DNA of 64,000 nt from Nematopogon swammerdamellus. Lineage: Eukaryota > Arthropoda > Insecta > Lepidoptera > Adelidae. The notes under the pieces were generated by a model. It did not search any database. It saw only the letters and a list, made by a program, of their open reading frames with translations, and was not told where the DNA came from. The stretch is from assembly GCA_946902875.1 (NCBI GenBank), contig OX336350.1:21132048-21196047 (forward strand), in the 5' to 3' direction. Both the position numbers and the translations under genes were made by a program. This document shows positions 43,580 to 54,330 of this stretch, one piece after another (position 1 is the first letter of the stretch; every line of letters begins with the position of its first letter).

Positions 43580-43825
43580 ACAAGACACGTGTTTTTAATG
43601 TTTGTTTGTTTGTTTTTTATCTATTTTAAAATCATATCATACAACCGTCAAACTTGGTGTCATTATAATGTAAACTCTGAAGTAAAACAACAAATTAAAA
43701 AAACCGGCCATATGGGAGGTAAGGATGAAATGAAGGAATGAAAGAAATAACACAATTTTTTACACAACACGAATTCATTGTTTGGTGGTACGGAACCTCG
43801 ATGCGCGAGTTCTGATGAATAGCAG
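43580..43825 (+). repeat. Dispersed repeat, copy related to 27.5 kb
   Basis: CAACCGTCAAACTTGGTGTC, TAAAACAACAAATTAAA, ACCGGCCATATGGG and TTTGGTGGTACGGAACC keep the same order as at 27470-27700. Confidence 0.5.
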
Positions 43826-44009
43826 ATTCTGTGTTTGTCTCACCAAGTGATAACCTTTGTCTTAACAGCCCTTTTAGGAAGGATATCTTACACCTCTCCG
43901 ATCTTCCTCAAATCGTATGTCTTTACTAATGTCATTGCCAACCATGGTACGGGAGCCACTGCCACAGTCACTCATAAAGTTACATTAATTAAGAGACGGT
44001 ATAAACCTA

Positions 44010-44065
44010 CAACCTCGGAGAGGCCCAAGTTCAGCAGTAGAACGAAACGGGCTGACGATGAAGAT
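44010..44065 (+). mobile_element. RTE 3'-end relic
   Basis: GGAGAGGCCCAAGTTCAGCA ... GACGATGAAG resembles GGGAGAGGCCTATGTCCAGC at 54289. Very short. Confidence 0.45.
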
Positions 44066-44554
44066 AAACATACAAACATTCAGCCTAATCAAATAACCCG
44101 CCTTCACAATGCTGTAATATTCACCTTTAGCAAATTATTCTAGTAATGTCAGTAAGCAGAAATATGTGCACTAGACGTCAGCTAGGCTGAACACTCATCT
44201 TGATGTGCCCGTTTTGACACCGCAACACCGATGTACCCACAGAGCATAAAATCGGGTAGAAGTAGCGCAATGACTCTTTGTGCGTAACATAAGTAAGCGT
44301 AGCACCGCGCACTTGATCTCCGCCCATATTAGTTGCTTGTCATTACTGTCACGGTAACTATTAAGCTTAATTTGTAATGTAATTACTGAATTTGTAGCTT
44401 GGGATAGAACACAAATTTTGTAAAAAACTAAACTCTTTAATTGGCTTTACTGTTTTTAATTATTAATTATTTTTATTGCAACTATTCAGTATTGAGTTTC
44501 CAAATAAATAAATAAAAAAGGGTGCGTGTACTACGCGCGTTAGAAGTTATTTAT

Positions 44555-44555
<1 letters not shown>
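44066..44555. other. Spacer, nothing recognised
   Basis: AT-rich, no supported frame. Confidence 0.4.
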
Positions 44556-44650
<95 letters not shown>

Positions 44651-44652
44651 CT
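44556..44652. repeat. CT microsatellite
   Basis: About 95 bp of near-pure CT dinucleotides with one CTAT interruption. On its complement it is a GA tract, the type bound by GAGA-like factors in insects (known); no promoter is evident here. Confidence 0.95.
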
Positions 44653-45371
44653 ATCTTGGCCTCGACCTCGACCTCCACACACTAGCTACATAATATAAAG
44701 CACAATACCTACATACAAATAATGCACGACACCTACCTACACACAAATAAGTTTTATGTGATGATGACGAGCGTGACCATTACGGTGACGTGACGTTTTT
44801 TCTGAGTATACTCCTCATTTTACGCGCCTAAAGGCGTTAAATTTATTTCATAACGTCTGTAAAGAAGTATATCTCAAAAAATACATACGACTTACGGTAC
44901 TACGTTACAGTAATGTAAACACGATATCTGCACTAAGAGATTGTCTAAAAGTGTTAAATTTATAAATTAGAGGTGTCGAAACACTCAAAGGTTTTGTGTA
45001 AAAGTTACAATCGCACCGCTTCTAACTAGTGTTTTATGTTCTGCGGGTGTATCAGACAGGACGGTTGCCGCTGATCTCGTCAGCACAATAGCGCCACTCC
45101 ACACAGATTGCTTTACTGTCTACCGCACAGCGTAACACATGTTACAATACGTAGCCTATTGATCTATTGATTATGTACATACGAGTAAGAGTGTGGATGT
45201 ATGTGTATAATCATATTTTAAGTAACCGAGGCTTCAAACATTCAACCTGATTAAAATATATAAAAGCGTGTGACGTGACCTATCATAATTATATCCATTG
45301 TATTTCGTGATTATGACATAAATGTACACATCGAGATACACATTTGATTTAAAATTCAATAAAATACACCA
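44653..45371. other. Spacer, nothing recognised
   Basis: No supported feature. Confidence 0.4.
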
Positions 45372-45440
45372 TACACACCACACGCCGTATCCCGACAATC
45401 GGGGTAAGCAGAGTAATTGGTGTTGTGCTGCAAGTACTCG
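45372..45440 (-). mobile_element. SINE-B fragment
   Basis: CACGCCGTATCCCGACAATC, GGGGTAAGCAGAGTAATTGG, TGTTGTGCTGCAAG: the 3' end of the family only. Confidence 0.8.
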
Positions 45441-45466
45441 GTCACTCTATCAGTTAATATATAGAC

Positions 45467-45621
45467 GTGTATAATGCGCGGGGCGGATCACGGCGTGTCG
45501 CCGCCGCAGCGGTTCGTCGGTGTTCTCCCTCGCACCCGCACCGTACTTGTATAGTGTATTCGCGTGGCGGGTCGCCCGCTGCGGCGACGACACGCCGAGA
45601 TCCGTCCCGCGTAGTCTACAC
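45467..45621. repeat. GC-rich stem-loop, 46-bp arms
   Basis: Arms 45467-45512 and 45576-45621 pair with a few mismatches (CGGCGTGTCG, CGCCGCAGCGG and complements) around a 63-bp loop. It may be a MITE or a transcribed hairpin. Confidence 0.7.
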
Positions 45622-45816
45622 GAACAAAGTTAATATTTGTGGTGCGGACTGCACGGACAATAGATATTGTAATTGCAGATGTCTGACCCACTCCGCGGGC
45701 GCGCCGACGACGACGACGTGGTCAAATCGTTTTAGCAGTTTTGAGCTCTACAGTCATGTGACCTTCTGTACCGCGCCAATTTTGATTTCAATAGATCTTT
45801 GTCTTGTAGAGAAAGC

Positions 45817-45846
45817 CCGCCCGGATTGATACCACCGCGCTGAATC
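45817..45846 (+). mobile_element. SINE-A body scrap
   Basis: CCCGCCCGGATTGATACCAC and CGCGCTGAAT match the central body. Only 30 bp. Confidence 0.5.
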
Positions 45847-45960
45847 ATTATTTAATCGGTGGCTGAATGAAGATCGAGCCATTATAACAAATTGTTCTTG
45901 TTTTTCGTCTGTATTTTGTGTGGAAGTCGGAGCAAGAGGACTACTAGCGAAGTCGCACTA

Positions 45961-46117
45961 CAGTTTCTTTAAGAACCTAAGCCTGCCAAGATCGACGCTG
46001 AGACGATATGGAGAGAGCTTCAAAAACGTCACTGGAGCGGCTCCAGTAAAGTTTTCGAAGCTCTCTCCATATCGTCTCAGCGTCGATCTTGGCAGGCTTA
46101 GGTTTTTGAAGAAACTG
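45961..46117. repeat. Loopless 157-bp hairpin
   Basis: Arms 45961-46038 and 46040-46117 are reverse complements at about 73 of 78 positions around a single central base (46039), with TGGAGCGGCTCCA at the centre. It is GC-balanced and unlike the AT-rich surroundings. A transcript would form a long near-perfect duplex. No family recognised. Confidence 0.88.
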
Positions 46118-46916
46118 GAGTCATCCTACAGAATATGAATAGGTAGAGAGATTGGTAGGGGATTAGTGGTTCTCCGCGTCCTAGTCATCGCAGACTAGCT
46201 CACGAGGGCTTGCTGCGAGCCGAAACATAACGCACGCTGGAGAACTACACAGAGTGACCACTCGCTAGTCCCCTCTAACTACCAATGGGTCAGGCAGGAT
46301 ATGTTCGGTGAGGCCATCACAAGCTCAGTTCGACAACTTCCTGCATGGATAAATTCAGAAGAAAACGCAAGGGTATCACTGATATCGCAATTGCTGCGTC
46401 TTCAAAATGCCCGAATTTCACCACCTCGGGCTTAATAATAGAACGTCCAGCAGCGTCCGCCTAGCAGGACTTTACGTACTACCGGTAGGACGCTCGTTTT
46501 TTTTTTATAACAGGATTTCTAGGCCTGCCAGCCGGACGCCGTTTTGCTCAATAGATCGTGCTTCCTAGCCAGAATGGCTGCGATTATAAGACGTAGGTCG
46601 CGCGTGCGCTAAAGGCGACGTATTTTGACGATCAAAATGGCGGAAACACCTGGTGTCGTCAACATTTTGGAGATGAATACGGCACCAATTATTGTTGGGG
46701 GACTGCGAAAATACTAGAAAATACGAGTCATGCGAGGTATGCGAGAGTTTTTTGACCTCGACCGAAAAGTGACAACAGTTCCTATATCAGAATTATTTGT
46801 GGAAGTTCGCGACGACGAAGTCGACGTAAGACGTAATAAATTTTTCATTTCTTATATTATTCAACTCTTTGAATTATTAATCCAACTAAAAATGCACTAA
46901 ACAATTAATTAATTAA
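46118..46916. other. Unassigned sequence beside the hairpin
   Basis: GGTAGGGGATTAGTGGTT near 46156 is imperfectly inverted at about 46256-46283 (GACCACTCGCTAGTCCCCTC). Motifs of the AGCAGGAC type near 46465 recur at 49.1-49.25 kb. No gene is supported. Confidence 0.35.
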
Positions 46917-47215
46917 TCTATACATATAATAAAATCGTTAAATTAATAATCTCTCTTTGTCTGTACGCGCATCACGCAAAAACCACTGAACGAAATTTGA
47001 CGAAACTTTGTATAGTGACAGTGTATATCCCGGATTAACATAATAAACAAAAAAATATAATAAAAATTAAAATTATTATAAAATTTAAATGACAAGATGA
47101 CAACGGAGAACTGTCATCTCGACGTGAGCTGGCCGGTGACAAAATGTTTGATAAATAAAAAAAAAAAAAATTGAAGTCGAACTTATGTCGCTGTCATTGG
47201 TGCAATTTACATTTC

Positions 47216-47256
47216 TGTTGCCCGCGGCTTCGCTAGCGTGAAATTCGTATTAAAAA
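47216..47256 (-). mobile_element. Inverted second Helitron 3' terminus
   Basis: TGTTGCCCGCGGCTTCGCTA, GCGTGAAATTCGTATT is the reverse complement of the end at 48866-48905. With the minisatellites it makes a large inverted structure. Confidence 0.75.
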
Positions 47257-47264
47257 AAAAGTAA

Positions 47265-48160
47265 GTAACTAAAGGCGGAGCCGAAGGCGGAGCCGAAGGC
47301 GGATCTGCGCTCACGTAAACGATATTCTTTCTCGATGAAAGTAACTAAGGGCGAGGCGGAAGTCGGAGCTGAGTTCAGGAAGAAAAAAAACATTCTTTCT
47401 TGAATGAAGTAAGTAACTATGGGCAGGCCGCAGGCCGAGCTGCGTTCAGGAAGAAGCTAAACCATCTTGAAGAAAGTAAGTAACTAAGGCGAGGCCGAAG
47501 GCCGAGCTACGTTCTGATAAATAATAAACCATCTCGGAGAAAGCGAGTAACTAGGGCGAGGCCGAAGGCCGAGCTGCGTTCAGGAAGAAGCTGAACCATC
47601 TTGAAGAAAGTAAGTAACTAAGGCGAGGCCGAAGGGCGAGCTACATTCTGATAAATAATAAACCATATCGAAGAAAGCAATTAACTAAGTGCGAGGCCGA
47701 AGGCCGAGCTGCGTTCAGGAAGAAGCTAAACCATATTGAAGAAAGTAAGTAACTAAGGCGAGGCCGAAGGCCGAGCTTCATTCTGATAAATAATAAACCA
47801 TCTCGAAGAAAGGAAGTAACTAAGGGCGAGGCCGAGGGCCTCAGGAAAAGCTAAACCATCTTGAAGAAAGTGAGTAACTAAGGCGAGGCCGAAGGCCGAG
47901 CTACATTCTGATAAATAATAAAACATCCTGAAGAAAGCAAGTAAATAAGGGCGAGGCCGAAGGCCGAGCTGCATTCGGGAAGAAGCTAAACCATCTCGAA
48001 GAAAGCAAGTAACTAAGGGCTAGGCCGAAGGCCGAGCTGCGTTCAGGAAGAAGGTAAACCTTCTTGAAGAAAGTAAGTAACTAAGGCGAGGCCGAAGGCC
48101 GAGCTACGTTCTGGATTAAGCTAAACCATCTCGAATAAAGTAGGTAACTAAGCGATATTC
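47265..48160 (+). repeat. Minisatellite, ~67-bp units alternating in two types
   Basis: GCGAGGCCGAAGGCCGAGC recurs about every 66-69 bp (about 47491, 47558, 47624, 47693, 47760 and so on), roughly 11-12 units. Units alternate between a GCGTTCAGGAAGAAGCTAAA type and an ACRTTCTGATAAATAATAAA type, so the higher-order period is about 135 bp. The order breaks near 47950-48025, where two units of the first type are adjacent. Confidence 0.88.
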
Positions 48161-48164
48161 AGAT

Positions 48165-48530
48165 TGAGTTAAATTAATTTAAATTTTATTATAAAGTCCA
48201 CGCTTCTGACGGCAAACATACCGTGCATCCTAAAACCTTGCGGTTATTCCCGGCTGGATGGCAAGAGGTCCGTGGAGCAGTCATTGAAGCCAAAAGCTTC
48301 TTGAAGAGGCTTGGGTCTCTGCTGGTGGACGCAACTGCTGTCCCGCAATCAAGGGCCTACTTCATTCAAACGGTAAGCTTTGCCATCCAGCGGGGTAATG
48401 CCGCAAGTGTTCTAGGAACATTTGAAAACGCCCCTTTTATGATAGTTATTTTAATGTTTGTTAGGTAGGTTTTAATTATTTAGTTATTAATATTACTTTT
48501 TTATATATTTTATTAAATAAATAGATGGAG
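48165..48530 (+). pseudogene. RLE-type LINE 3' end with internal deletion
   Basis: It matches the 57.1-kb LINE (complement): ACCGTGCATCCTAAAACCTT, GGCTGGATGGCAAGAGG, then directly TCCGTGGAGCAG. About 215 bp present in the other copy are missing, including the RPDG and WDATCVD endonuclease motifs. The end [18 protein letters not shown] and the 3' untranslated region are kept. Confidence 0.82.
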
Positions 48531-48539
48531 TAAACGATA

Positions 48540-48865
48540 TTATACTATCGAAGAAAGGAAGTCATTTAAGGCGAGGCCCGAAGGCAGAAGAGGGTTTTTG
48601 GTTTACCTGAACGCAACTCGGCCTTCGGCCTCGCCCTTAGTTACTTACTTTCTTCGAGAAGGTTTATCGTCTTCCTGAACGCAGCTCGGCCTTCGGCCTC
48701 GTCCTTAGTTACTTACTTTCTTCGTGAAGGTTTATTGTCTTCCAGGATGCAGCTGGGCCTTCGGCCTCGCCGTTAGTTGCTTACTTTATTTGAGAAGATT
48801 TATCGTTTACCTGAACGCAGCTCGGCCTTCGGCCTCGCCCTTAGTTACTTAGATTCTTCTTTGAT
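48540..48865 (-). repeat. Minisatellite, reverse orientation
   Basis: About five units with CTCGGCCTTCGGCCTCGCCC every ~67 bp, complement of the array at 47265-48160, mostly of one unit type. Confidence 0.88.
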
Positions 48866-48905
48866 ATACGAATTTCACGCAAGCGAAGCCGCGGGCAACA
48901 GCTAG

Positions 48906-49680
48906 TATATAATATACACAATTAATTGATAATATACATTGATTTCCCAGTTTTTGTGATCCTTACAAAAATTGGAAAATTACATGATCAACCACCTAAA
49001 CATTAGGTACACACCTTTTTTTATTTCAAAATTATTATTATTCATTATAATATTTTTAAAAGGTTTACCTACTCTGCCTGCATTCCTTACGCACGATCAG
49101 TGACGTACTGCCAGCAGGACACTGAGGCGTTTTCATATAAATTGACCCACAAAATGGGTCCTGCTGGCAGGACTCGTGTCCGTCGGCTTGTCCTTCCGGA
49201 AGCTCCTTCCGGCAGGACAAGGCTCTGGACGTTCTATCGGGTCGGCCAATATTTATACGTCGGTTAAAACGACATTTCTCATACAGATGACAGGATTTAA
49301 CCGGCAGATATGTCGCCTAACCGAAGGTGGTGCAAATATAGACCCTAACTAACGTTTAGCTAGGGAGAGAGCTGTAATACTGAATTCTCACATTAATCGG
49401 AATTAGCTAGAGCCTGCTGGAGGGATTTAGTGAGGGAGGAGGAGGAGGTATGACGAACATAAAACATTAGATAAGTAAGCACCGCACGTGCGCCATCTGT
49501 CGGCGCACTCAGCGTGCAGATCTTCTGAATAATTTGCGAGCACATATTTAGTGAGGAAATATTTATGTAAATCGTCGGATTTCGCGCTAACCTCGGCGTA
49601 CTTTGGTAGAGCGCCTGTGGTACTTAGTGCCTTTCGTGACCTTTCACGAAAGCCTGGCGGCTGTGGAAAACATATTTTTT
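48906..49680. other. Spacer, nothing recognised
   Basis: Contains a GC-richer block (49085-49260) with repeated CAGCAGGAC / GGCAGGAC and CTTCCGG motifs. No gene is supported. Confidence 0.4.
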
Positions 49681-49800
49681 TTTTATAGAAAGCGCGACAT
49701 GTGGCACCGTTTCACTTACGAGTAGGTGACTTACGATGCCCATGGACATTCTGTGATGCACGGGGATTGCGAATGCCATGCCGGCCTGACAGGAGCCTTT
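49681..49800 (-). mobile_element. Jockey-like LINE 3'-end relic
   Basis: GCGCGACATGTGGCACCG, GATGCCCATGGACATTCTGT and GCACGGGGATTGCGAATGCC match 57780-57900. Confidence 0.78.
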
Positions 49801-50010
49801 AAATCATTCGTATATAAATTACCTTTAATATGCTACCAACACTATTAACACAAATTTTGTGTTTGGCTGAAGGACCTGGCATCCAAGCCAATAATTAATA
49901 AATAAAAAAAAATAATAATTTCTGTTTACTGTGTATGAGTGAATAAACGATATTTCGCTTTAAATTATTTAAACCATGATCTATCATTCACAACTTTAGT
50001 TTTTTATGCC

Positions 50011-50080
50011 ACCTGATACGGTTGGCTACATCGCCGGTCTTGAGGTCGTGCCGGCTATACTGAAATGGACGAAAGGCGTG
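50011..50080 (-). mobile_element. SINE-A fragment with internal deletion
   Basis: GATACGGTTGGCTACATCGC joins GTCGTGCCGGCTATACTGAA; the hairpin part of the tail is missing. Confidence 0.65.
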
Positions 50081-50199
50081 AAAAGTGAAATAGTCGATTC
50101 CTTTTTTTTTATTATTTTTAGGGCTTTTAACAATAATTTGTTAATATCAGCCCCATAGTACTCATCTTCTCCATCCCTTAGGGCCCAGAGTCCCTCCTT

Positions 50200-50812
50200 A
50201 ATATGGTTGCTACTTGGCCGGGAGCGGCCGGGATTGTCCCGGAATTCGTTGATACGTCCCGGGTCCAGGAATTATGTAAATTATCCGGATTATCTGCTAG
50301 AGACAATTCAAAATACAAGAGGAAATAAATTTTGACATTATACTACCAACAAGGTTGTTTTTTTGTCGAATTAAAATTTTAAATAATAATAATTATTTTT
50401 TACATACATGCATACCACAGGCTGTATCACGACAATCGGGGTAAGCAGGGTAATCCGTGTCGTGCTACAAGAACTCCGGTGATTACAGCACAACACCGAC
50501 CACCACGATTAGCAAACTATTCAGACAAGATCAAATATCAAGCAACAAGTAAGGCACGAAGACCCCACCCGCTGCATGACTCGGTGGAAGGACCGTGCCA
50601 AGGTGACAGGTGGCTATCCTGTCGACCTTTAACGCTATCCTGTCGCCCTTTAACGCGGCATCTCGTCCTTGTCCCTTAGTCGCCTTTTACGGCATACACG
50701 GTAAGAGATGCAGTAAGGCTATTCATTTGAAGTATCTGCCCAACACGGTACTAATTTTTTTATTAATCTTTTTTATGTCCCGGAATTTTGACTGACCCAT
50801 CTGGCAACCTTA
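50200..50812. mobile_element. TIR element (GGTTGC family) carrying a SINE-B
   Basis: Left ATGGTTGCTACTTGGCCGGG with GTCCCGGAATT; right GTCCCGGAATTTTGAC with CATCTGGCAACCTTA. Related to 37256-37835. A SINE-B (50405-50758) sits inside. It ends only ~35 bp before the first coding exon's acceptor-like site. Confidence 0.55.
50405..50758 (-). mobile_element. SINE-B, nearly complete
   Basis: CACAGGCTGTATCACGACAA, CAGCACAACACCGACCAC, GCAACAAGTAAGGCACGAAG, CATGACTCGGTGGAAGGACC, a duplicated CTATCCTGTCG(A/C)CCTTTAACG, then head B (TTAGTCGCCTTTTACGGCAT). Confidence 0.85.
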
Positions 50813-50846
50813 CTCCTTACTGATATATGAAATATTGTGGGTGCAG

Positions 50847-50957
50847 GGTGGCGAGACGCGACGCGGGGGCGAGGAGGCGGAGGCGCGCGGCGGCGGCGGG
50901 GGCGGCGGGTGTGCGGGCGGGTGCGCGGGAGAGGGGGCGACATGCGCGTGCGGCGCG
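50847..50957 (+). promoter_or_regulatory. CpG-rich 5' part of exon 1
   Basis: A CG-dense block in the same open frame upstream of the preferred ATG. It may be 5' untranslated sequence or a CpG-rich promoter. A weak acceptor (GTGCAG at 50841-50846) would allow an upstream exon. A small overlapping upstream ATG at 50942 lies in another frame. Confidence 0.45.
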
Positions 50958-51031
50958 ATGGACGCGTGGCCGCGGCCGCCGCAGCCGCACCCGCTCGCCG
51001 CGCTCGACGCCACCGACACGCCAGTACTCAG
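50958..51031 (+). CDS. Host gene, first recognised coding exon
   Basis: ATG at 50958 has a strong initiation context (GCGCGATGG). It encodes MDAWPRPPQPHPLAALDAT and continues DTPVL, with the last two bases (AG) of an arginine codon before a donor GTATAC at 51032. The next exon supplies the missing G, so the splice phase fits exactly. Proline-rich start; no domain, signal peptide or membrane segment. The frame is also open upstream to 50847, so an earlier start in an unseen exon is possible. Confidence 0.6.
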
Positions 51032-51435
51032 GTATACAAACCGATATCCTGCTTCTCTTCTATTTCTTATTTATCTCCTATTTATATTATCCTATCCGTA
51101 TGTATTATAATAAAAAAAAAATTATCTTAAAAAGTGGACCGATTCGGATGCGTTTTTTTTTTTAAAAGCTTGTAATAAAGGTAAAATTACAAATTTTAAA
51201 AGCCCCCGACCCTTAAAATGACAAAAATAATTTGCGTTTATTTACTTGAAGGAGTCGGTGGATCGCTAAGTCCTGTTTTACTACTGCCTTTTATTTTAAA
51301 ATTGTTCCGTTTCTTCTTATTTAGCTGTTGCAAAATTTTTTCTTCCACTGTATTGTGAATATTGTGCAACAAATGTAGAGTTTCATCAGAAAGCTCACGA
51401 TATTGTTTACATTATCAAGATCAATTTTCAAATCA

Positions 51436-52480
51436 TCAAACCGACAAAAACGCAGGCCATTTTGTTAGGAACTCCAAAACAATTTTTTTAAATTGGACCG
51501 TGCTGCTCTTCCCACCTTGGAATACAACGTTGTAGTCATTCCATATACGAGTAGTACGCAAGTAAAAAATCTTGGTCTCGTCATGGATGAGGCGCTTTCC
51601 TGGCATACTCAGGTTAGTGATGTCAGCTGGAAATTGTTTGCTAGCATGCATTCTCTCAAACGCATTCGGAATTTTATCCGGTCTCTACCAAAATTATGCT
51701 TGTCCAATCATTAATCCTACCCCTACTCGATTATGCCGATATGTGTTATCTTGATCTTAATGAAGGTTACATAACACATTTGATCGTCTTCTCAACTTGT
51801 GTATACGATATATCTTTAGTTTGCGCAAGTTTGATCATATATCTGATTTTCGAAATCGTTTGCAGTGGTTCGATATCCGTCTCGTGAGGAATACTCATGT
51901 CCTATCACTTCTCTACTGTGCTCTGTTTCATCCTAATGCTCCAAAATACCTAAGTGATCCTGTCTCAGTTCCCACGGGCTATCGTGGTCAAATGATAACT
52001 TGGTGCTGACTATTCCTTCCCATTCCACTACATCATATTCTGACTTATTCACGATACATGCAGCACGTCTGTGGAACCAGTTCCCTGTCAATCTCTGTAT
52101 CTCTTCTCCCATTCACAGTTTCTTAAAAGAACACTTTTGTCCTCGTAATTTCTCTGATTGAAAACTATGACTCTCATGTTCAGAGTTAGTAAATATTATA
52201 ATATGTAAAAACTAGCTATATTTAGTATAGCTTTACTTATGTATATACATATCTGGTATGTAGGTATAGTATTTAAACTATTCATTTTTAAGTTTATCTA
52301 TCTTTTGTATTCCCGTACATATCATCATAACTCTTCATTATAATATTTCTTTCCGCCATTCACCCACCCAGCATATCATACCCCAAAGGTATTCTGTTAG
52401 AAAATGCCTAGAGGCATTAAGGCATTACCTTTTGCCCATATTTTATTTGAGTGCAATAAATATATACAACAAGAACAACA
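51436..52480 (+). pseudogene. CR1/Jockey-like LINE, 3' part
   Basis: It encodes in several frames NLGLVMDEALSWHTQVSDVS, MHSLKRIRNF, IRYIFSLRKFDHISDFRNR and HAARLWNQFPV, the usual thumb and carboxy region of this group. A 3' untranslated part (TATTTGAGTGCAATAAATAT) and repeated AAC units follow. Several frameshifts and stops. Its 3' end matches the minus-strand relic at 25188-25440. Confidence 0.8.
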
Positions 52481-52942
52481 ACAACATTTTTTGCACGATT
52501 ATGTGCAGTTGTATCCATGGCCAATGCCACCGCACTGACGCAACCCGCTCGTTACTGCATCGCAGTAGCGCACTGCACACCCACTGCATCCGAATGCACC
52601 TTCGAGCAACCTCTTATTAGGTATTTTCGTAATGTTTCGTACGTGACGTGCGGCACGCAAAACTCATTGTGAATTTTAATGCATTGTATACATTTTGTTA
52701 AATCTCAACTCGTCTGCTTGTGATTCAGCTGGTAAAACCTGAGGTCGTTGGCCGCCTCCGTCGGTTGTGTGCGGTAGGTACCCACTACCCGTCACTCACA
52801 GATGCCTGCTGTGTATATTATTAAGTAGATAATCATTAAAATGCTTTTAATAATATTTATGAAAAAATAAATACCGTGCGAAGTTTATTGTAGTATATAA
52901 GAGTTGATTTAGGTATATATAATATTTATGTCTTATTGTATA

Positions 52943-53711
52943 CAGGGTGTCCCAGAAACCGACGATAATCCTTTAACAGGAGATAGGGCTGCTAATTACC
53001 TCTCAGAATATCTAATTTTAGGTTTAGTAAAAATTGCTTAGTTTTTGAGATATTGTCATTTTTGTAAAAATCCAAAATTTTCTCCCTCAGCTCATTTTTT
53101 TAAATGCCACAAGTACAAATGTAAGATTTTCTTAAATCTAGTTTTTGTCAAATATTCCTGAAAAGTAACGCTTTCACACTCGACGCTCTTTTTTTGACGT
53201 TTGCTCGACGCATCAACCGGGCATTTGTGAGAAGATACCGAGCAGTTAAATAACAATATCTCATAAATTATTGGGAAAATCGGTAAGTGATGTACCATTT
53301 TAAAAACTACATTAGATGGGCGTATTTTTGTTGCATAATGCCACTTTGGTGTAGTGATTTTTTTTTCACCGCGAAGGGCCAAACTCAAGGGATGAGGCTG
53401 AAAATTTTTTAACATGTGGCTCTTAAGTAGTTTTTCAGCTAAACAGGATTAAACATGAAAAAAATAATGATACCGTGTGAAAGCCTTACTTTTCAGAAAT
53501 ATTTGACAAAAACTAGATTTAAGAAAATCTTACATTTATACTTGTGACATTTAAAAAAATGAGCTGAGGGAGAAAATTTTGGATTTTTACAAAAATGACA
53601 ATATCTCAAAAACTAAGCTATTTTTACTAAACCTAAAATTAGATATTCTGAGAGGTAATTAGCAGCCCTATCTTCTGTTAAAGGATTATCGTCGGTTTCT
53701 GGGACACCCTG
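52943..53711. mobile_element. MITE with ~236-bp terminal inverted repeats
   Basis: CAGGGTGTCCCAGAAACCGA at the left and its complement at the right. Arms run about 52943-53178 and 53476-53711 with few differences (CTTTAACAGGAGATAGGGCT against AGCCCTATCTTCTGTTAAAG). Flanked by TA/TATA. The interior is non-coding. Tc1/mariner-style ends. Sits in the host gene's intron and would fold into a long hairpin in the pre-mRNA. Confidence 0.88.
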
Positions 53712-53750
53712 TATATGTAATTATGTATATGTAGGGGTTTATGATCTTGG

Positions 53751-54330
53751 ACAAACCATCCAGCTAGGGAAGCGCAACTTTGACAAGGAGGCCAACAGAA
53801 GGATTCAGCTAGACTGGGCGGCATTTGGGAAACTCCGCCACATCTTTTCATCCTCTATCCCATTAGTCATTAAAGACGAAGGTTTTTAATCAGTGCGTTC
53901 TGCCAGTAATGACTAATGACGTACGGAGCAGAAACGTGGACCCTGACGATGGGCCTGGTCCACAAATTTAAAGTCGCTCAGCGAGCTATGGAAAGAGCAA
54001 TGCTCGGCATTTCTTTGAACGATAAAATCTGTAACGACGTGATACGTCAAAGAACTAAGGTAGTCGACATTGCTAAGAAAATAAGCAAGCTGAAGTGGCA
54101 TTGGGCTGGGCACATCTGTCGTAGACCCGACAACCGATGGCGTAGACGGGTGCTCGAATGGAGGCCACGTACAAGCAAACGTAGCGTGGAACGCCCCATG
54201 GATAGGTGGACAGATGACCTAAAAAAGGTAGCCGGGAGTGGATGGATGAGAAGAGCGGAAGACCGCGTGTGGTGGCGTGCCTTGGGAGAGGCCTATGTCC
54301 AGCAGTGTACCGATACAGGCATACAGATGA
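53751..54330 (+). pseudogene. RTE-type LINE 3' end
   Basis: Encodes RNFDKEANRRIQLDWAAFGK, a gap, then NQCVLPVMTYGAETWTL, AQRAMERAMLGISLND, KLKWHWAGHICRRPDNRW, and finishes LGEAYVQQCTDTG with GATGATGAT units. One stop/frameshift near 53888. The best-kept RTE end in the window, still without polymerase core and endonuclease. Confidence 0.88.

Larger units (their letters stand above)
46917..48905 (+). mobile_element. Helitron-like element with minisatellite cargo
   Basis: 5' end TCTATACATATAATAAAAT preceded by A; 3' end CACGCAAGCGAAGCCGCGGG, CAACAGCTAG followed by T. Insertion between A and T, a 3' hairpin and CTAG are the known Helitron signature. There is no Rep/helicase, so it is non-autonomous. 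Contents in order: 5' region, an inverted extra copy of the 3' terminus (47216-47256), a forward minisatellite, a LINE fragment, a reverse minisatellite and the true 3' end. Confidence 0.75.

Noticed and set aside
43835..44143. 102-codon plus-strand frame as a gene
   Set aside because: Part of it is the eroded RTE 3' end (GGAGAGGCCC...GATGAAG); no domain or splice support.
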